This document shows positions 37,815-47,002 of a stretch of 64,000 bases of DNA, one piece after another. The notes below the pieces were generated by a model. The model ran no database searches, was not told the origin of the DNA, and was given only the letters and a program-made list of their open reading frames with translations. Every line of letters starts with the position of its first letter. The first letter of the stretch is position 1. The position numbers and the translations under genes were made by a program. The DNA comes from Cognatundibacterium oligocarboniphilum (GTDB lineage Bacteria > Pseudomonadota > Gammaproteobacteria > Burkholderiales > Burkholderiaceae_D). The stretch covers positions 62,001-126,000 of the forward strand of contig NZ_JABXYJ010000003.1 in assembly GCF_013377855.1 (NCBI RefSeq), given 5' to 3'.

Positions 37815-38347
37815 ATGACAACCCAAGGTTTCCATCCGCTTTCCGCCATCGTGCACTGGGTGATGTTTGTGCTCATTGCCGTCGGACTGGCCACCATTGA
37901 AATTCGTAGCGATATCCCGAAAGGTGATCTGCTGCGCGACACGCTGAGAAACTGGCATATGCTGGCAGGACAGCTGGTGTTTTATGTTTGTTGGTCAGGA
38001 TTGCTGCCAGAATCCGTTATCCGGCTCCACCGGCCTTGCCTGCGCCACGCTGGCAGACAGGCAGTGCCCATCTGGTGCACGGCGTGCTGTATCTGCTGAT
38101 GCTGGCCATTCCTGTAACCGGGGTGCTGTTTTATCAGGCCGGAGGACGGGAGGTCAGTTTCTTCGGAATGGTGTTACCCACCTTGATTGCCCCTAATCCG
38201 GATCTGAAACAAAACATCAGAGAATTTCATGAATTGATGGGCAATGCCGTCTATGTCGTAGTCGGCATCCATATTCTGGGAGTGCTATATCACCAGTTCA
38301 TACAGAAGGACGGCACACTGCTGCGCATGCTGCCCTGGAAAAAATAA
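37815..38347 (+). pseudogene. Cytochrome b561, frameshifted
   Basis: The first frame (37815 to about 37990) gives FHPLSAIVHWVMFVLIAVGL and NWHMLAGQLVF, the first heme-binding helix and the start of the second. The sense continues in the +2 frame with LVRIAARIRYPAPP, AHLVHGVLYLLMLAIPVTGV and ELMGNAVYVVVGIHILGVLYHQF to 38347. The change falls near 37986-37990 in GTTTGTTGG; one missing T would restore a single protein of about 178 residues. All heme histidines survive, so this is a recent mutation or a sequencing error. Confidence 0.8.
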
Positions 38348-38400
38348 TTTCCGCTCACACTGGCAGCCCGACGTCTGCTGTCGGTAGCCAGGCTGACGAC

Positions 38401-40374
38401 TTACTGCATTGTCGGCCTGGTTTTGTGAAATACCAGCGGGCTATACGGCACAGAAGAAGGCGGCGGTGATTGCAGGATATGCTTTTTCATCGCGCCGATG
38501 ATGTGCATCTCACACGGCTTGCAATCAAATTTCAGCGTATAGGTCTCGCTGCCACTGACCAGTGTCATCGGATCAGCCCTGACCTGCCCCTGCACACCTT
38601 TCACTCCTTTTGCCTGTTTCGGGCACAGGTTGAATGAAAAACGCAGGCAATGCTTGGTGATCATCAGGGGCACTTCACCGGCTTCCTCATGCGCCTCGTA
38701 AGCCGCTGCGATCAGCTGCACACCATGTTTGTGATAAAACGCCCGCGCCTTGCTGTTGTACACATTTGCCAGATAACTCAGCGTGGTTTCCGGATAAGGA
38801 ACCGGCGGTTCGACGGCTGGTGTGCGGGCCGGACGCTGCCAGGCAGCAATGCGAGCCGCCTCGTGCGCTGTTACGGCATCCCGACGCAATGCATTGATCA
38901 CCGATGCCGGAACAAACCATGCCTGTTTCAGTTGCAATGTGATCTGTTCAGCGCGGAACATGGTGCCGCCCAGTTTCGCCAGACTGTCATGTAGAGCAGC
39001 CCCGGCTTTCTCTGCCTGCTGCGCCGCTTCCAGCGGAAGATCCATGCTGACCTGAGACTGCACGCCGTCTTCATCCATCAGCGACAAGCGCAAACCTTGT
39101 TCGGTATCCGTCAGCGTCATCCAGAGCGGAATTCTGCGCTCGGCGGATTTTTTGGTCAGCGCCTGCTCCCAACGCTGATCACGGTTACGATTAAGCGGCA
39201 TACCGGGTTTCAGGCCGGGCAAATCCGTGATTTTTTCATTCGGCACGATCCGCCAGATTTCGCCATGCTCGTTGCTGCCGGTACGCTCAGCCGTGTTCGC
39301 CTGAATCCCGATGACTTCCCGTTTGTGCATGTAATTCAGACCATCGCCGTTTGCCATTGCTTCCGTGGTTTCCAGCTCCAGCCAGTTGGTGCCGATCCGG
39401 CTGATATAGCCGAGATGCAGTCCTACATACTTCGGCGAATCAAACGCACCGATATTGTCGAGCCGCCCATTGGCAAAATAATCGGTATGACCGCGATGAA
39501 AATTTTTATCCACGTCCGGGTTGAAGGCAATCTGACTTTGCCCGCTGGAAGCTCGGGTGAATTCAGGGCGCTTTTCCAGAATCTCATCCAGCAACAGGCG
39601 GTAATGGGCCGTGATATTTTTGACATAGCCCATGTCTTTATAACGTCCCTCAATTTTCAAGGACTGCACACCGGCATCCAGCAAAGCCTCCAGATTACGA
39701 CTCTGATCATTATCTTTCATTGACAGCAAATGCTTTTCGTAAGCGACCACCCGGCCTTCGTCATCAGTCAGCGTATAAGGCAAGCGGCAAGCCTGGGAAC
39801 AATCACCGCGATTGGCACTGCGCCCGTTGTCGGCATGAGAAATGTAGCACTGACCGGAGAAGGCCACGCACAGAGCACCGTGTACAAAATACTCCAGTGG
39901 AGTGCGGACTTCCGCCTTGATCGCACGGATCTGCTCGATGGTCAGCTCACGCGCCAGCACCAGTTGAGAAAATCCGACGCCATCCAGAAAGCGTGCTTTT
40001 TCGATAGTGCGGATATCGCATTGCGTGCTGGCATGTAGCTGAATCGGTGGAATATCCAGCTCCAGAATTCCCATGTCCTGCACAATCAGCGCATCCACCC
40101 CGGCCTCGTACAGCTGGCTAATCTGGCGCCGCGCCGGCTCCAGTTCGGATTCATGCAGAATCGTGTTCATCGTCACAAAAATCCTGGCGTGATACCGGTG
40201 CGCAAACTGCACCAGCTCCGCAATCTCGCTGATTTCATTGCTCGCGTTATGCCGCGCGCCAAATGAGGGCCCACCGATGTAGACGGCATCTGCGCCATGT
40301 AGGATCGCTTCCTTACCAATGGCGATATTCTTGGCGGGAGAGAGTAATTCAATTTGGCGAGGCAACAGGCTCAT
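38401..40374 (-). CDS. rlhA: Peptidase U32 family protein, probable 23S rRNA 5-hydroxycytidine synthase
   Basis: 657 residues, close to the 653 of E. coli RlhA (YdcP), which hydroxylates C2501 of 23S rRNA. The U32 core begins IELLSPAKNIAIGKEAILHGADAVYIGG. The cysteine cluster that binds iron-sulphur is visible (CVAFSGQCYISH, RGDCSQACRLPY), followed by MKDNDQ and SLKIEGRYKDMGYVKNI. The long C-terminal extension, with further cysteines (KHCLRFSFNLCP, FDCKPCEM), is the feature of the RlhA branch rather than of UbiU/V or TrhP. Confidence 0.85.
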   Translation of the reverse strand: MSLLPRQIELLSPAKNIAIGKEAILHGADAVYIGGPSFGARHNASNEISEIAELVQFAHRYHARIFVTMNTILHESELEPARRQISQLYEAGVDALIVQDMGILELDIPPIQLHASTQCDIRTIEKARFLDGVGFSQLVLARELTIEQIRAIKAEVRTPLEYFVHGALCVAFSGQCYISHADNGRSANRGDCSQACRLPYTLTDDEGRVVAYEKHLLSMKDNDQSRNLEALLDAGVQSLKIEGRYKDMGYVKNITAHYRLLLDEILEKRPEFTRASSGQSQIAFNPDVDKNFHRGHTDYFANGRLDNIGAFDSPKYVGLHLGYISRIGTNWLELETTEAMANGDGLNYMHKREVIGIQANTAERTGSNEHGEIWRIVPNEKITDLPGLKPGMPLNRNRDQRWEQALTKKSAERRIPLWMTLTDTEQGLRLSLMDEDGVQSQVSMDLPLEAAQQAEKAGAALHDSLAKLGGTMFRAEQITLQLKQAWFVPASVINALRRDAVTAHEAARIAAWQRPARTPAVEPPVPYPETTLSYLANVYNSKARAFYHKHGVQLIAAAYEAHEEAGEVPLMITKHCLRFSFNLCPKQAKGVKGVQGQVRADPMTLVSGSETYTLKFDCKPCEMHIIGAMKKHILQSPPPSSVPYSPLVFHKTRPTMQ

Positions 40375-40720
40375 GGCAACGACCGTGAAAAGCGAGAAAG
40401 GACGAAATTATAACGAAATCAAAGGCTTATGTCATAAAAAAGCTTTTTTCAAAAGAGGTTTCCCTGTGAAAAAATATCTCGTTTTAGCCTAAAGAATCAT
40501 ACCCGGATAGCATCCTAAAGACCTTACCTAAAGTGAATACAGTACGCCATATCACCATCGGTATACATGGCAGTCAGATCGCTGTAAATTCTGTATTGTA
40601 TGAAATACTGTTACGAGCATACTGTCAGGCATCACTGTGACACGCCCGGCCAGCGGCTGCTCTGATGATGTGCTGCTTTCATCCATTTCAATCCGTCTCT
40701 GGCATTGTGCTGAAAATGAT
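40375..40720. other. Divergent intergenic region between rlhA-like and dacB genes
   Basis: A 346-base spacer between divergently transcribed genes. AT-rich near 40410-40490, with TTATAACGAAA and AAAAAAGCTTTTTTC, a small AT palindrome that could act in either direction. An in-frame GTG at 40637 would lengthen DacB but lacks signal-peptide character. No RNA gene or repeat was seen. Confidence 0.4.
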
Positions 40721-42160
40721 ATGTCCATGTTAAAAATTGCCTTACGTCTCTTCTGCCTGGTTGTATCCTCTGCTGCGTTGGCACAGACCCCGGACACCTC
40801 TTTGCCAGCGTCAGCCCAGCGTATACTCGATCAGGCAGGCATCCCCGCAAGCGCGGTCAGCATCGTCGCATTGTCTGCCAATACGAATAAAGCCGTGCTG
40901 TCAGTTAATCCGGAAGCCGGCTTCAGTCCTGCCTCCACCATGAAACTGCTGACCAGTCTGGTAGCGCTGGAAGAACTGGGGCCAGCCTTCCGCTGGAAAA
41001 CGCAACTACTCACTGACAGCCCGGTCAGAAAAGATGTGCTGAATGGCGACCTCTATCTGCGTGGCGGCGGCGACCCTGATCTGAACTGGGAAAAATTCAG
41101 CGTCATGCTGCGGGCATTGCGTAATCAGGGAATACGAAAAATCCGCGGCAATCTGATCCTGGACCGCAGCTATTTCCAGCCTTCCCGCCCCGACCTCGGC
41201 GCACCGGCATTCGATGAATTTCCCGATGCCTATTACAACGTGGTTCCGGATCCGCTGCTGATCAACAGCAATCTCAGCAGTATCGGTATCGAATCCACCG
41301 GCCAGAAAATCGAGGCTCACCTGCTGACACCACTCGATAAAATTTCTTTCTCCAATCATCTGCATTTTAATGACAAGTCTTGCGCAGAATGGGAAAGCGA
41401 GTGGAAAATCCCGCAAATCAGTATCCAGCGGCGGAATCAGATTGACATCCTGCTGCGCGGCGGTTTTCCCCGTTACTGTAAAATCACCGCACACCTGAAT
41501 CTGCTCGATCGCAATCAATACATTGCCCATCTGTTTCGCCGTCTGTGGCAGGAAATGGGCGGCAGCTGGCAAGGACAGGTGCAGGACGGTACAGCACCGG
41601 AAGATGCGATTGTCCTATATGAGCACCAGTCTGCCACGCTGGCGGAAACCCTGCGCACCGTCAATAAGCAATCAGACAACGGTATGGCACGTATGCTGTA
41701 TCTGACACTGGGGGCGGAATCGCCTCAAAAAACAGAAGATCATCTGCAGGCTGCAAGTTTGCGGATACGCCGCTGGCTGCAGCAGCATCAGATCAATGAC
41801 AGCGGACTGGTGCTGGAGAACGGGTCCGGCCTGTCCCGTACAGAAAAAATCAGCGCGAGCCAGATGGCCGCCGTGTTACAGGCTGGAATGCGCAGTAACT
41901 GGAATGCCGAATTTCTGAGCAGCCTGCCGATTGCCGCACTTGATGGCACCATGCGCAAGCGCCTGAAAGGAAGCGCCGCAGAGCAACGCGCGCGCATCAA
42001 AACAGGTTCGCTGCGCGACACTGCAGCCATCGCCGGTTATGTCAGGGACAATCAGGATCAATCCTGGGTGATCGTCGCCATGATCAACAGCGAGTTTGCC
42101 TCCAAAGCCAGACCGGCGCTGGACGAAATCCTGAACTGGATTGCCGCGGGCCGCCCCTGA
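40721..42160 (+). CDS. dacB: D-alanyl-D-alanine carboxypeptidase/endopeptidase (PBP4)
   Basis: 479 residues from the ATG at 40721. The signal peptide is MSMLKIALRLFCLVVSSAALAQ. The penicillin-binding motifs are SxxK in SPASTMKLLTS, SDN in NKQSDNGMARM and KTG in RIKTGSLRDTAA. The domain insertion between the first two motifs is typical of class C PBPs. It trims pentapeptides and cuts D-Ala-mDAP cross-links in the periplasm. Confidence 0.93.
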   Translation: MSMLKIALRLFCLVVSSAALAQTPDTSLPASAQRILDQAGIPASAVSIVALSANTNKAVLSVNPEAGFSPASTMKLLTSLVALEELGPAFRWKTQLLTDSPVRKDVLNGDLYLRGGGDPDLNWEKFSVMLRALRNQGIRKIRGNLILDRSYFQPSRPDLGAPAFDEFPDAYYNVVPDPLLINSNLSSIGIESTGQKIEAHLLTPLDKISFSNHLHFNDKSCAEWESEWKIPQISIQRRNQIDILLRGGFPRYCKITAHLNLLDRNQYIAHLFRRLWQEMGGSWQGQVQDGTAPEDAIVLYEHQSATLAETLRTVNKQSDNGMARMLYLTLGAESPQKTEDHLQAASLRIRRWLQQHQINDSGLVLENGSGLSRTEKISASQMAAVLQAGMRSNWNAEFLSSLPIAALDGTMRKRLKGSAAEQRARIKTGSLRDTAAIAGYVRDNQDQSWVIVAMINSEFASKARPALDEILNWIAAGRP

Positions 42161-42224
42161 CCGTACTTCTGCCTGTCTGCGGCAATTCACCGTCAAACGC
42201 GGATACCGGTAAAAGTCAAACGGA

Positions 42225-43085
42225 TTACTGCTTGAAATAGACCACCTGCGTGGTCGTCGCCAGCAGATTTCCGGATGGTGTCCAGATTTCTGCCGATTGA
42301 TCAAAATAATTATTGTAAAACCGGCTGGCGCGGGCGTACCCCAGCAATTCCTGCACACCGTGTGCTGCCAGCATTACGCTATCGGCATGAAAATAAATCG
42401 TCATCGACACCGTTCCGGCCGGCACATGCTCCCGACGGCGGACAAACACGCGCGGGAAAAATGCATCGCAGATCGCCGTCAGTGAACAAAAATCCAGCGC
42501 ACGGCGCGGTTCATCGCGTATCCATTGCATACTGACAGAATCACCGGACGGCGGCTGTTCGGGCGCCATGAATCCTGGCATGCCGCGTATCACCTGAATG
42601 TCGTAACGCTGTACCCACGCCGGTAGCCGGTGCACCGGCATGGCTGCTGTCTGGTTCGCGGGCTGATCCTGCAGCAAAGGAAAACTGGCTTCCGTGGCAG
42701 ACCATGTTTCACGCCGGGTAGCAAACAGAGCTGTTGCCAGCGTCACGGTCTCACCCTGCTGTTGCATTTCTATCGACCAGTGCTGTGTGGAACGGTTGGT
42801 TCGGACGGCCCTGGCAATAATCTGAAATTCACCATCCGCGACCGGCGCAGCAAAGTTCACGGTCAGCGACAAAGGCTCGCCGATCCGCTGTGGATGCTGC
42901 ATCACAGCCTGCAACAACACCGCTGCAGTAATGCCGCCAAATGGTCCGACCATATTGCCGTAAGCTGCCGAAGTGCCGCCATAAAACAGATCGGGTTGTA
43001 TGTCGTCGCGGCGCAGCTGTATCGCTTCGTCAAACGGGTGTGCCGCTGCAGGCAAGAGGGCTTCCGATGAATTCATCGCTGTCAT
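42225..43085 (-). CDS. Acyl-CoA thioesterase, double hot-dog (TesB-like)
   Basis: 286 residues with two hot-dog halves: an N-terminal half with FYGGTSAAYGNMVGPFGGITAAVLLQAVMQHP and a C-terminal half with TVSMTIYFHADSVMLAAHGVQELLGYARASRFYNNYFDQSAEIW. The pattern matches the thioesterase family proteins related to TesB and acts on acyl-CoA. The substrate is not evident. The gene stands alone; the 240 bases upstream carry a long inverted repeat. Confidence 0.82.
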   Translation of the reverse strand: MTAMNSSEALLPAAAHPFDEAIQLRRDDIQPDLFYGGTSAAYGNMVGPFGGITAAVLLQAVMQHPQRIGEPLSLTVNFAAPVADGEFQIIARAVRTNRSTQHWSIEMQQQGETVTLATALFATRRETWSATEASFPLLQDQPANQTAAMPVHRLPAWVQRYDIQVIRGMPGFMAPEQPPSGDSVSMQWIRDEPRRALDFCSLTAICDAFFPRVFVRRREHVPAGTVSMTIYFHADSVMLAAHGVQELLGYARASRFYNNYFDQSAEIWTPSGNLLATTTQVVYFKQ

Positions 43086-43241
43086 AGTTCAGAATCAGGT
43101 TGTCAGTTCAGTGTATCGACCATGTGTATCGATTAAGTGTCGGCTCAGTATGTCCGTGTATTGCTGGCTACTACTGGCTGTTTCAGCAAGCTGCAGCAAA
43201 CAGGCTGAGTGTATCTGCATCAGCCAATTTTTGCAGAAAGC

Positions 43242-43281
43242 CGCTCCATATCCCGCGAACGTCATAGCGGGATATGGAGCG
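43242..43281. repeat. Perfect 15-bp inverted repeat with 10-base loop
   Basis: CGCTCCATATCCCGC is followed by GAACGTCATA and then its exact complement. The stem is fully paired, but no T run follows on either strand, so it is not a standard terminator. It lies between two minus-strand genes. No second copy was noticed in the window. Confidence 0.75.
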
Positions 43282-43329
43282 GGATACATTCAGCATGCAA
43301 GAACCGCAGGAATGGGCGAATGGACTGGC

Positions 43330-43701
43330 TCAGGCTATTTTGCAATGAATCAGCGCGTCCTCGTCCACACTGTAAATGGCGCACAGACGATGATAGCCAT
43401 CAGCGATGACCACTTTGCCATTGGCCGTATCACGGCACAATAGCAGTGGTGACAAAGGTGTCTGGTTCTTGATTTTTTTGCGGTCTTTTTCTACATGCGA
43501 ATTACTGACGCCGAGCAAAGATAATTGCGAGGCGCGGAAAATATCTTTTGCCTTGAACTGGCTGAGACCCGTTGCCCGCAACTGACTGACCAGTCTGGCG
43601 GTAGTCGCATCATCGTAAATCAGGTTCAGGTAGGAAGCAGCAGCCGGATAGTCATGCTCTTCGACGTCGGCCAACCATTTGATGCCTGTTTTGTTTTCCA
43701 T
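43330..43701 (-). CDS. Hypothetical protein with ParB/Srx-like fold signature
   Basis: 123 residues from the ATG at 43701, which has an AAAGGTG ribosome site. The C-terminal segment LSPLLLCRDTANGKVVIADGYHRLCAIYSVDEDALIHCKIA matches the ParB/sulfiredoxin-like nucleotide-binding motif (ADGYHRL in place of DGxHR). The protein is too short and the neighbourhood wrong for a partition ParB. It lies 88 bases downstream of the dioxygenase gene on the same strand. The function is unknown. Confidence 0.7.
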   Translation of the reverse strand: MENKTGIKWLADVEEHDYPAAASYLNLIYDDATTARLVSQLRATGLSQFKAKDIFRASQLSLLGVSNSHVEKDRKKIKNQTPLSPLLLCRDTANGKVVIADGYHRLCAIYSVDEDALIHCKIA

Positions 43702-43789
43702 ATCGATACACCTTTCAAATTGACGCATGCCGATACCATACCGGCATTGCGATTGCTCAACTCTCTGAAAAAATCTCTCCGCTGCGGAT

Positions 43790-44629
43790 TCAGAGAAATC
43801 CGCGCACCGGAAAATCCGGCGTGCGCTGTATCCAGTTCAGCGGCGAATAGGCGGTACTGCCATCCGTCACATGCAGCGTATAAGCATGGCGCGACACCGG
43901 TGAACGGTTAGGTGCGCTGTAATGCGGCAACAAACCGTGGAAGCACACCAGACTGCCCGCCCGCACTTCCAGCGGAACGGCGCTGCGATCATCCGGCCAG
44001 GGCAGATCAGATAATTTTTCTACTCTGATCTGATCCCCATCTCGGACAAAGCGCTCCCGCATCGGCGTGTGGTGCCCGCCGGGTTCCGCCCACAGACAGC
44101 CATTGTCGAGCGTCGCATCCTCCAGCGCAAACCAGAAGGTAGTAACGCTGACCGGATTCGTATCGAAATAGGTGGCGTCCTGATGCCAGCGTACTTCGCC
44201 ACCGATGCCGGGCTGCTTGAAGATATACATCGACTGCCAGATCTGCGGCTGTTTCAGACCGATATCCGTCGCAACCTGCGCCAGTGCGGGGCCGCGGGAA
44301 AATTCACTGAATACCGGGTCCAGATCATGCATTGCATGGCCGATCTTGTTGATGGAAAGCGCTTTTTCCTGTCGCAGCACTCCGTCGGCACCAAATGCTT
44401 CTTCCTCGAAAAAACAGCTGACTCTATTAGCAGAGTCGAGAAAATAATGGTCGACCTGTTTTTCCTGTTCCCTGGTAGTGAAAATAGTGCGGGATGCCTC
44501 GAGATCAAATGCATCGACAATCTGCGCCGCACGTATGCGCAGTGCGGTGATTTCTGCGGCGGTTTTAAAATTAGGCAGAATCAGGTAACCCACTTCCTGA
44601 AACTGCTGCAGCTGTTGGTCGGTCAGCAT
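43790..44629 (-). CDS. Phytanoyl-CoA dioxygenase family protein
   Basis: 279 residues from the ATG at 44629, which has a GGAG ribosome site; a longer frame to 44671 is less likely. The Fe(II)/2-oxoglutarate site is visible: the HxD pair in RWHQDATYFDTN, the distal His in CFHGLLPHYSAPN, and the 2-oxoglutarate Arg in RSPVSRHAYTLHV. The family hydroxylates varied small molecules; the substrate is not predictable. Confidence 0.87.
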   Translation of the reverse strand: MLTDQQLQQFQEVGYLILPNFKTAAEITALRIRAAQIVDAFDLEASRTIFTTREQEKQVDHYFLDSANRVSCFFEEEAFGADGVLRQEKALSINKIGHAMHDLDPVFSEFSRGPALAQVATDIGLKQPQIWQSMYIFKQPGIGGEVRWHQDATYFDTNPVSVTTFWFALEDATLDNGCLWAEPGGHHTPMRERFVRDGDQIRVEKLSDLPWPDDRSAVPLEVRAGSLVCFHGLLPHYSAPNRSPVSRHAYTLHVTDGSTAYSPLNWIQRTPDFPVRGFL

Positions 44630-45045
44630 ACAGACTCCGGTCATTGTCAGGGGTAACCGGCATGCACACAACTACGGTGCATCCGGGGTGCATAAATGGA
44701 AAGTATGCCATGTAATTCCCGCCTGCACCGGTTTGTCTGCCGGATATCATTCACGATGATGTTCATCAGCAATAACCTTGGCTTATATCCCTGTGATAAA
44801 AAATCAATCGCCCTGCACTGGTATTTTTCCTTAAGATAAACCTGACTTGTTGGTGTCATCAGGTCATCCTCAGACATCCCTCAAGATGAATGGGATTTTT
44901 GACAGGGCGCGCAAGCGCCCTTTTTTTTTCGCCACTCAGTGTCACCGCGTTTATGGCGAAAAACCCTGACAGCGGAAATACTGGCTCGTCTCGCCCGAAT
45001 ACAGTAGCATCTGGACTCTTTTGTTTTAAAGATGACGCCAGCCGC
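44630..45045. other. Intergenic region with an orphan terminator
   Basis: A 416-base stretch between the divergent dioxygenase and GHL10 genes. It contains a strong plus-strand terminator at 44904-44929 without any plus-strand gene before it. The open frame of the GHL10 gene extends back across this hairpin to 44890, which argues that the true start is later. A small RNA or attenuated leader is possible. Confidence 0.5.
44904..44929 (+). terminator. Strong intrinsic terminator without an upstream gene
   Basis: GGGCGC, GCAA tetraloop and GCGCCC are followed by nine T residues. The next upstream plus-strand gene is more than 2 kb away, so it must end an unannotated transcript or act as an attenuator in the leader of the following lipoprotein gene. 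Confidence 0.85.
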
Positions 45046-46656
45046 ATGTTTCCGTTTTTCCGCCTGACTGCTCTGTTCCACCGTTTCCGACACAACATCC
45101 GTGCTGGCGGCAAACTCGCCTTACTCTGTGCCGTACTGCTTGCAGCCTGTACGGTAACGCCTGAACCCGCACAGCGCCAGACGGTAACGGTTACCAGTCA
45201 TACGTCGCAAACACCGCCCCGCCCCGGCCAGCAGCTACCGCCGGTGCCACGCGAATTCCGTGCGGTCTGGGTATCCACGGTCGCCAATATCGACTGGCCA
45301 AGCCGGCGCGACCTCAGCAGCGAACAGCAAAAGGCCGAGATCATCAGCATCCTCAATCATGCCGCGCAGATGAATCTGAATGCCATCGTGCTGCAAGTCC
45401 GACCTGCTGCCGATGCAATCTATCCATCCGCCATTGAACCGTGGTCGGAATTTCTGACCGGTGAACAGGGAAAGCCGCCGTCGCCTTATTATGATCCGCT
45501 GCAATTCTGGGTCGAGCAGGCCCATGAGCGCGGCCTGGAGCTTCACGCCTGGTTCAACCCTTACCGGGCCCGCACACCGCAGGCTAAAACAGCGGCCGCT
45601 AAAAATCATATCAGCCGAACCTGGCCGGAAGCCGTGAAACAATATGGTGACCTGCAATGGATGGACCCCGGTGAACCGGCTGCGATGCAGCAAACGCTGG
45701 ACGTGATCCGTGATGTGGTGAAACGTTACGACATCGACGGCGTGCATATCGACGACTACTTTTATCCTTATCCCATCAAGGCAGCGAACGGTGCGGATCT
45801 GGATTTTCCTGACGATGCGGCATGGCTGCGCTACCTGCAAAGCGGTGGCAATCTGAACCGGGCCGACTGGCGTCGCGAGAACGTGAACCGGCTGGTCAGC
45901 GCCATCAATCAGCAAGTGCACCAGGAAAAAAGCTGGATCAAATTCGGTATCAGTCCGTTTGGCATCGGCCGCCCGGATCGCCTGCCCGCCGGCATCAGCG
46001 GCTTCAGCCAGTATGACAAACTGTATGCAGATGTAGAGCTGTGGCTGAGTCAGGGCTGGCTCGACTATCTGGCGCCGCAACTGTACTGGCCGATCCAGCA
46101 AAGCGCGCAGGCATTCAAAGTACTGCACAGTTACTGGATTGCGCAAAACACGCAGCAGCGCTATATCTGGCCCGGCCTGTACACCAGCCGTATCGACCAC
46201 AGCGACAAATCCTGGCCCGCCGAGGAAATCCTGAATCAGGTTGATGCAGTGCGCGAACAAAACGGCAGCGGGCATCTGCATTTCAGCATGATCAGCCTGC
46301 AGCAAAACCGCAAAGACATCCGCCAGCGGCTGGCCGCCGAAAAATATACCATGCCCGCAGTCATTCCGGCGACGCCCTGGCTGGATGGCAGCACCCTGCC
46401 CACCATGCCGCAACTCGAACTGGATGGCGATCAGCAATCAGTCACCGTCAAACCCGGCAGCGATGTCGCAGCAGTGCGTCTGCTGGCGATCTGGAAACGT
46501 ACTGACCAGCAGTGGCTATTCTCCGTACAGTCCGCATCAAAAACAGGTATCTCCCTGACCGGCACGCCCCAGACCGGTGCGATTCGTGAAATTGCCGTCA
46601 TCGCCATCGGCCGCAATGGCATGGAAAGTCAGACAGCAAGACTTTCCTTTCCCTGA
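45046..46656 (+). CDS. GHL10-family glycoside hydrolase-like lipoprotein
   Basis: 536 residues from the ATG at 45046. A signal peptide ends in a lipobox LLAAC with Cys35, so the protein is lipid-anchored. The GHL10 domain (DUF187) starts EFRAVWVSTVANIDWPS. It includes LNAIVLQVRPAADAIYPS, GLELHAWFNPYRA, DGVHIDDYFYP with probable catalytic acids, and DYLAPQLYWPI. Relatives include YngK and the peptidoglycan glycosidase DigH, which cleaves denuded glycan strands. That role fits the several other cell-wall genes in this window but is not shown. A Pro-rich linker precedes the domain. Confidence 0.88.
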   Translation: MFPFFRLTALFHRFRHNIRAGGKLALLCAVLLAACTVTPEPAQRQTVTVTSHTSQTPPRPGQQLPPVPREFRAVWVSTVANIDWPSRRDLSSEQQKAEIISILNHAAQMNLNAIVLQVRPAADAIYPSAIEPWSEFLTGEQGKPPSPYYDPLQFWVEQAHERGLELHAWFNPYRARTPQAKTAAAKNHISRTWPEAVKQYGDLQWMDPGEPAAMQQTLDVIRDVVKRYDIDGVHIDDYFYPYPIKAANGADLDFPDDAAWLRYLQSGGNLNRADWRRENVNRLVSAINQQVHQEKSWIKFGISPFGIGRPDRLPAGISGFSQYDKLYADVELWLSQGWLDYLAPQLYWPIQQSAQAFKVLHSYWIAQNTQQRYIWPGLYTSRIDHSDKSWPAEEILNQVDAVREQNGSGHLHFSMISLQQNRKDIRQRLAAEKYTMPAVIPATPWLDGSTLPTMPQLELDGDQQSVTVKPGSDVAAVRLLAIWKRTDQQWLFSVQSASKTGISLTGTPQTGAIREIAVIAIGRNGMESQTARLSFP

Positions 46657-47002
46657 TCCGATGCGGCATGATGCGCCGCACTGTGTGGTTTTTTTGATTG
46701 TCCGGACGCCTGTTCCGGCAATCAAAACGCAGGCATCTCTTCTGCTCCCGCCGCGGACAACACCGTCACCACAGCAGCTGACGACAACGTGTAACAAACC
46801 ATATCTTTAAGTTATTATCTGAGTAAAAATTTTCATTTGTCACCTGACAACTGGAAACCCTAGTCTCAATCTGGAAGTGCATATTGTTATAACTATTTAA
46901 TGCGATTGCAGCCTGTCCGGACTGGTGTAAAAAAATCCTATAACAAATCCCGCCAGCACAGCCGCTCCCGCGGGAGATAACGTATGACATGAGGAGAACA
47001 CA
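46657..47002. other. Intergenic region upstream of TonB-dependent receptor
   Basis: 346 bases. Near the left end a weak hairpin (TGCGGC / GCCGCA at 46662-46680) has a T run 8 bases later and may end the lipoprotein transcript. The right half, around 46800-46960, is AT-rich with several TTATAAC/TATAAC words suited to a promoter. No gene or repeat was seen. Confidence 0.4.

Noticed and set aside
45235-46437. 400-codon minus-strand ORF opposite the GHL10 gene
   Set aside because: Shadow; the plus strand encodes a complete lipoprotein with family motifs.
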